From: Sebastes aleutianus
Taxonomy: Eukaryota; Chordata; Actinopteri; Perciformes; Sebastidae
Length of the DNA: 64,000 nucleotides
Direction: 5' to 3'
NCBI GenBank assembly: GCA_916700875.1
Contig: CAKAKS010000038.1
Coordinates: 13,635,944-13,699,943, forward strand
Of the stretch, positions 60,737 to 64,000 are shown one piece after another. Position numbers and translations under genes: made by a program. The first letter of the stretch is position 1; every line of letters begins with the position of its first letter. The notes below the pieces were generated by a model. The model was not told the DNA's origin and did not search any database. It saw nothing but the letters and a program-made list of their open reading frames with translations.

Positions 60737-60824
60737 ATCTTGAAGCAATTACTTTCGCAAGAGTGAGTGCATGCGTGTAGGTAAAGGAAGGTGTCATTAC
60801 GAACAGATACACTTCACGTTTGCT

Positions 60825-60868
<44 letters not shown>
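60382..60868. repeat. Three long (TG)n microsatellites
   Basis: Runs at 60382-60432 (about 25 units), 60697-60735 and 60830-60868, all in the same orientation. Confidence 0.9.
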
Positions 60869-60869
<1 letters not shown>

Positions 60870-61325
60870 ATTTGAAGGAGGTTCAGTTTCATGGTCGGAC
60901 TAAGGCTCTGTGTGACATCTTTTAATTTGAAGCACCACTTGAAGATTCTTCATCTCCTCAGACATGTTTAGGTCTCAAAGTTCAGCATTTTGGAAAACAT
61001 CTTCTACGTCGAGCACTGCTATTGTGTGACTGATACTGAGTGCACATTTCTTTTTTTTTGTTTGTGATTTTACACCAAGGCCAAAACATTAACGACCCCA
61101 GTAAGGGAACCACCGTGCATTATCTAAACACCAAGAGGACACTGCATATATAGTCTCCGGGTCGGTCATAGAGAGTGTGAGTGACAAAACGCGTGCTGTA
61201 AATGTCTGTTTTTCAGCGTTAAATGCCACAATACTCTTCAAGATCACACATACACACCACGTGCGTTGTGGCATGTATCACCAGAGGTGCACATCACATT
61301 CAGAGGTATCTTTTGTTCATCTAAA

Positions 61326-62163
61326 GGGGAGACACCCCAGGCAAAAACATCATTTTCCATGCACTGGTCAATGTTGAGATTTTGAGTTATTTTGCTTCCA
61401 TAACATGTCTTCTTTCAGATTAGTGGAAAGAAAACATCAAAATACACATTTAGGTGTTTATTTTACTACAGTTTGTCTGTTTGCATTTGTAGATTCCTCC
61501 TAAATTTGCTAAGCGTTAGCATTAGATAATGACTCATTTCCATATTTAAACATACAAACTCTGAAAGCTTGTAATACAAAAAACAATTGTCTTAATGTAA
61601 ATCATCAACTGGGGATGTTTTATGGTGATATCTATTAGTTAAATTTTCTGCCCTATTCCCCTGTTGTGTCTTGCAAAATGTATACAATCAAAATTATTTA
61701 AAATACACCACATACACCAAACTTTCCAGTTTCATTCCTATCTATATTCTAAAGATGGGGGGTTTGTTCATATATCATTCATAGTCTGATTTATAGAATA
61801 TTTTATTCTGAAAAACATAGCAAAAATTGTTCTTTTTTTGGTTGTTGACAGTATTTTTTGATTTATGGAGTGATAAAAAGAGATGTCCAAAATTCTCTCT
61901 GTAAAAACCTTTGACTCTAATATGTCAACAAAATGAAACAAGAATTTTGAGCCTGGCTTTATCCAATGTTCAGATTTCTGTTCTGGAAATTTATGCAAAT
62001 TAATGCATATTTCATGCAGAATATGCATATTTAAACATAAAATTCCAGAAACATTTAAATACAAGAAATATTTCCCTTAATGTAAGCAATCAGCTGGTGA
62101 TATTAGTTGTATAAGTAGATATTAGTTTAATTTTTTTTCCCTATTCACCTGTAGTGTCTCCCC
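61326..62163. mobile_element. DNA element with GGGGAGACAC inverted ends
   Basis: Left end GGGGAGACACCCCAGG and right end CCTGTAGTGTCTCCCC are inverted, with TAAA on both sides. Inside, 61500-61675 and 61985-62160 are diverged direct copies. No ORF of note. Confidence 0.55.
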
Positions 62164-62565
62164 TAAATGAGACAGTGCTCCGAAGTGTTGCTCCACGGCT
62201 CATAATGTGAGACTGTGTGCAACCACATGAGTGTGCTGTGGAACATTTTTGGTAAAAAAAGAAGAAATAAATAATAAAAAATGCACTCAGATAACCTTCC
62301 AGAGCTAAAATATAGTTTGCACACTTGCAATGCACCATCTGAAGAATATCTGTGTGTGCAACAAGGTGCGTGTGTGTAATGCACATGATGTGTGTGAGAT
62401 TTATGTATAGCCCACATCATAATCAGATTGCATCCTCTCCTGCAATATTTTGCGAGGCAATGACAATCACCACTCATTCCTCTTACACCCTGCACACACA
62501 GACAAGCACCGACACACTCACACCGATGAGCAACCCAAGGTCAAAGCAAAGAGGATGAGATAAGT

Positions 62566-62790
62566 GTGTGGTGTGTGTGTGTGTGTGTGTGGTCTGCGTG
62601 TTTGTGTGTGTGATGACATCATTACTAGAGCAGAGCACTCTATAGCTGATTGATGGAGACAGGGCTTGTTATGGTCGACTGCTGTGAGCTCATTGCCCGG
62701 CAACCAGACAATTGGACCTTGCCGCTGAGTGTGTGTGCGTGCGTGTGCGTGCGTGTGCGTGTGTGCGTGTGTGCGTGTGTGTGTGTGATC
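62566..62790. repeat. TG/GTGC microsatellites
   Basis: TG run at 62566-62592 and an interrupted GTGTGC run at 62735-62788. Confidence 0.85.
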
Positions 62791-63641
62791 TCAGTCCTGC
62801 AGCTCACAGGACGGACGGGTGTCTCACATACACAAGCCAACACACAGGTAATATTCTCATGCACTCACATGTGTACATGTACTGTAGTACATATACATGT
62901 CCCCATACTGTACTGCTTTACAGATATCAAACATGAAATCAAACTGCTTTTTCGCACATACACACTCCCACACACACACACACACACGCACACATATATA
63001 CACACCAGTAGCTAGACAGTCTGGTTCTCATCTTGACTACTAAGTAGCAGACACTGCTGTGTGATAACAGCTTCTAACGCTGCAACAAAGTTGACTGGCC
63101 TCATTCATTTGACATTAACAGTGATTATCTACAGCGTGTGGTTATCATACAATGTGTGTGTTGTGTGAAGTAATGAATAGGAAATATTCATTCATCATAT
63201 TTCTTTAGGGCACTTTTGGCTGCTCATTTTTCCACTAGTTTCTATCTCTCCCTTTCTCAAATTCAAATTTGCTGTATTCACGCGGATGGTTAATAGCCAG
63301 TGTTTGAATGAAAGATGCATATTGTCAAAACATTAATTATTATAAGAGTAATAGGTCAAATGGAAAATATCCGAATTCCATGTACTGTATGCATATATGC
63401 AGCACTTAGGAATTTACATACAGTGCGTACTGATATACATATAATTAATGCATCCACATGCAAATACATTATGTAATGCAACCTGTGGACTCAATTTACA
63501 GCAGTGTAAGAGCTGCTCTCTCTCTCAACTGATGGCAGGTGACGATGTAATCTGTATTTTCATTAAGCAGCGCTCAGACTTGCACTACACAGCTTAATTT
63601 ATACAATAAGAGTTTTTTGTTTTTAGTTTATCAGTAAATAT

Positions 63642-64000
63642 TAGGGCTGTCAAAGATAACGTGTTAACACAAATTCAGGGTACGGCCGCCTATTCGATCT
63701 TTCGTAGGTTGTAGCTAGAAAGCTAGAGTGAAGATACTGGCATCATACAAAACTAGAAAACCTAAGGCATCCATTGGTACCAACCATGTCATACTAGCTT
63801 GTCGTGAAGGAGGCTACATAACGCTCCAAACTTACGCTACATTTTGGCGAGGAAAAACTGGCATGGCCATTTTCAAAGGGGTCCCTTGACCTCTGACCTC
63901 AAGATATGTGAATGAAAATGGGTTCTATGGGTACCCACGAGTCTCCCCTTTACAGACATGCCCACTTTATGATAATCACATGCAGTTTTGGGAAAGTCAT
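63642..64000. mobile_element. Abundant teleost repeat, truncated by window end
   Basis: Begins TAGGGCTGTCAAAGATAACG and continues with GGTCCCTTGACCTCTGACCT and ATGCAGTTTTGGGAAAGTCA, a repeat common in percomorph fishes. Its other end lies outside the window. Confidence 0.55.

Overview
The window is vertebrate nuclear DNA, almost certainly from a ray-finned (percomorph-like) fish. Coding sequence is sparse and split by GT-AG introns. CA/GT microsatellites are dense, and the repeats are the short hAT-like, TTAA-flanked and Harbinger-like elements typical of teleosts. No prokaryotic, organellar or rRNA sequence was seen.

Two protein-coding genes can be read, lying tail to tail. On the + strand, gmpr (GMP reductase) has all nine coding exons between 3571 and 10886, joining to a complete 346-residue protein. 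It is preceded by a TATA box and a polypurine tract. On the - strand, atxn1 (ataxin-1) has its two coding exons at 28082-26217 and 23326-22757, giving 811 residues with an intact AXH domain and the C-terminal RKRRW nuclear-localisation/14-3-3 region. The GMPR-ATXN1 neighbourhood is conserved with mammals, which supports both names. The genes have no shared pathway that the sequence shows: one is a purine-salvage enzyme, the other a nuclear transcriptional co-repressor.

Layout. 1-3.3 kb: gmpr upstream DNA with mobile-element remnants. 3.57-10.89 kb: gmpr, whose introns hold a foldback element, a TTAA-flanked MITE and a Harbinger-like remnant. 10.9-15.4 kb: intergenic DNA with a LINE 3' end and a hAT-like repeat. 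15.4-22.76 kb: probable long atxn1 3' UTR on the - strand, with miR-101, miR-19 and Pumilio-type sites, interrupted by two mobile elements. 22.76-28.59 kb: atxn1 coding exons, one 2.9-kb intron full of nested repeats, and a 5' UTR block with two overlapping uORFs. 28.6-64 kb: no protein-coding exon recognised. This is probably the 5' intronic part of atxn1, with candidate noncoding exons near 37.9 and 51.7 kb, many microsatellites and several nested transposons.

No convincing undescribed multi-gene system was found. The points most worth checking are the apparent conservation of the ataxin-1 overlapping-frame start, the uORFs, the concentration of known ataxin-1 regulators' sites in the 3' UTR, a transposon ending 25 nt inside the atxn1 donor, the candidate 5' noncoding exons, and the foldback and nested repeats. 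Repeat family names are assigned from memory of termini and target-site duplications, not from a database search.
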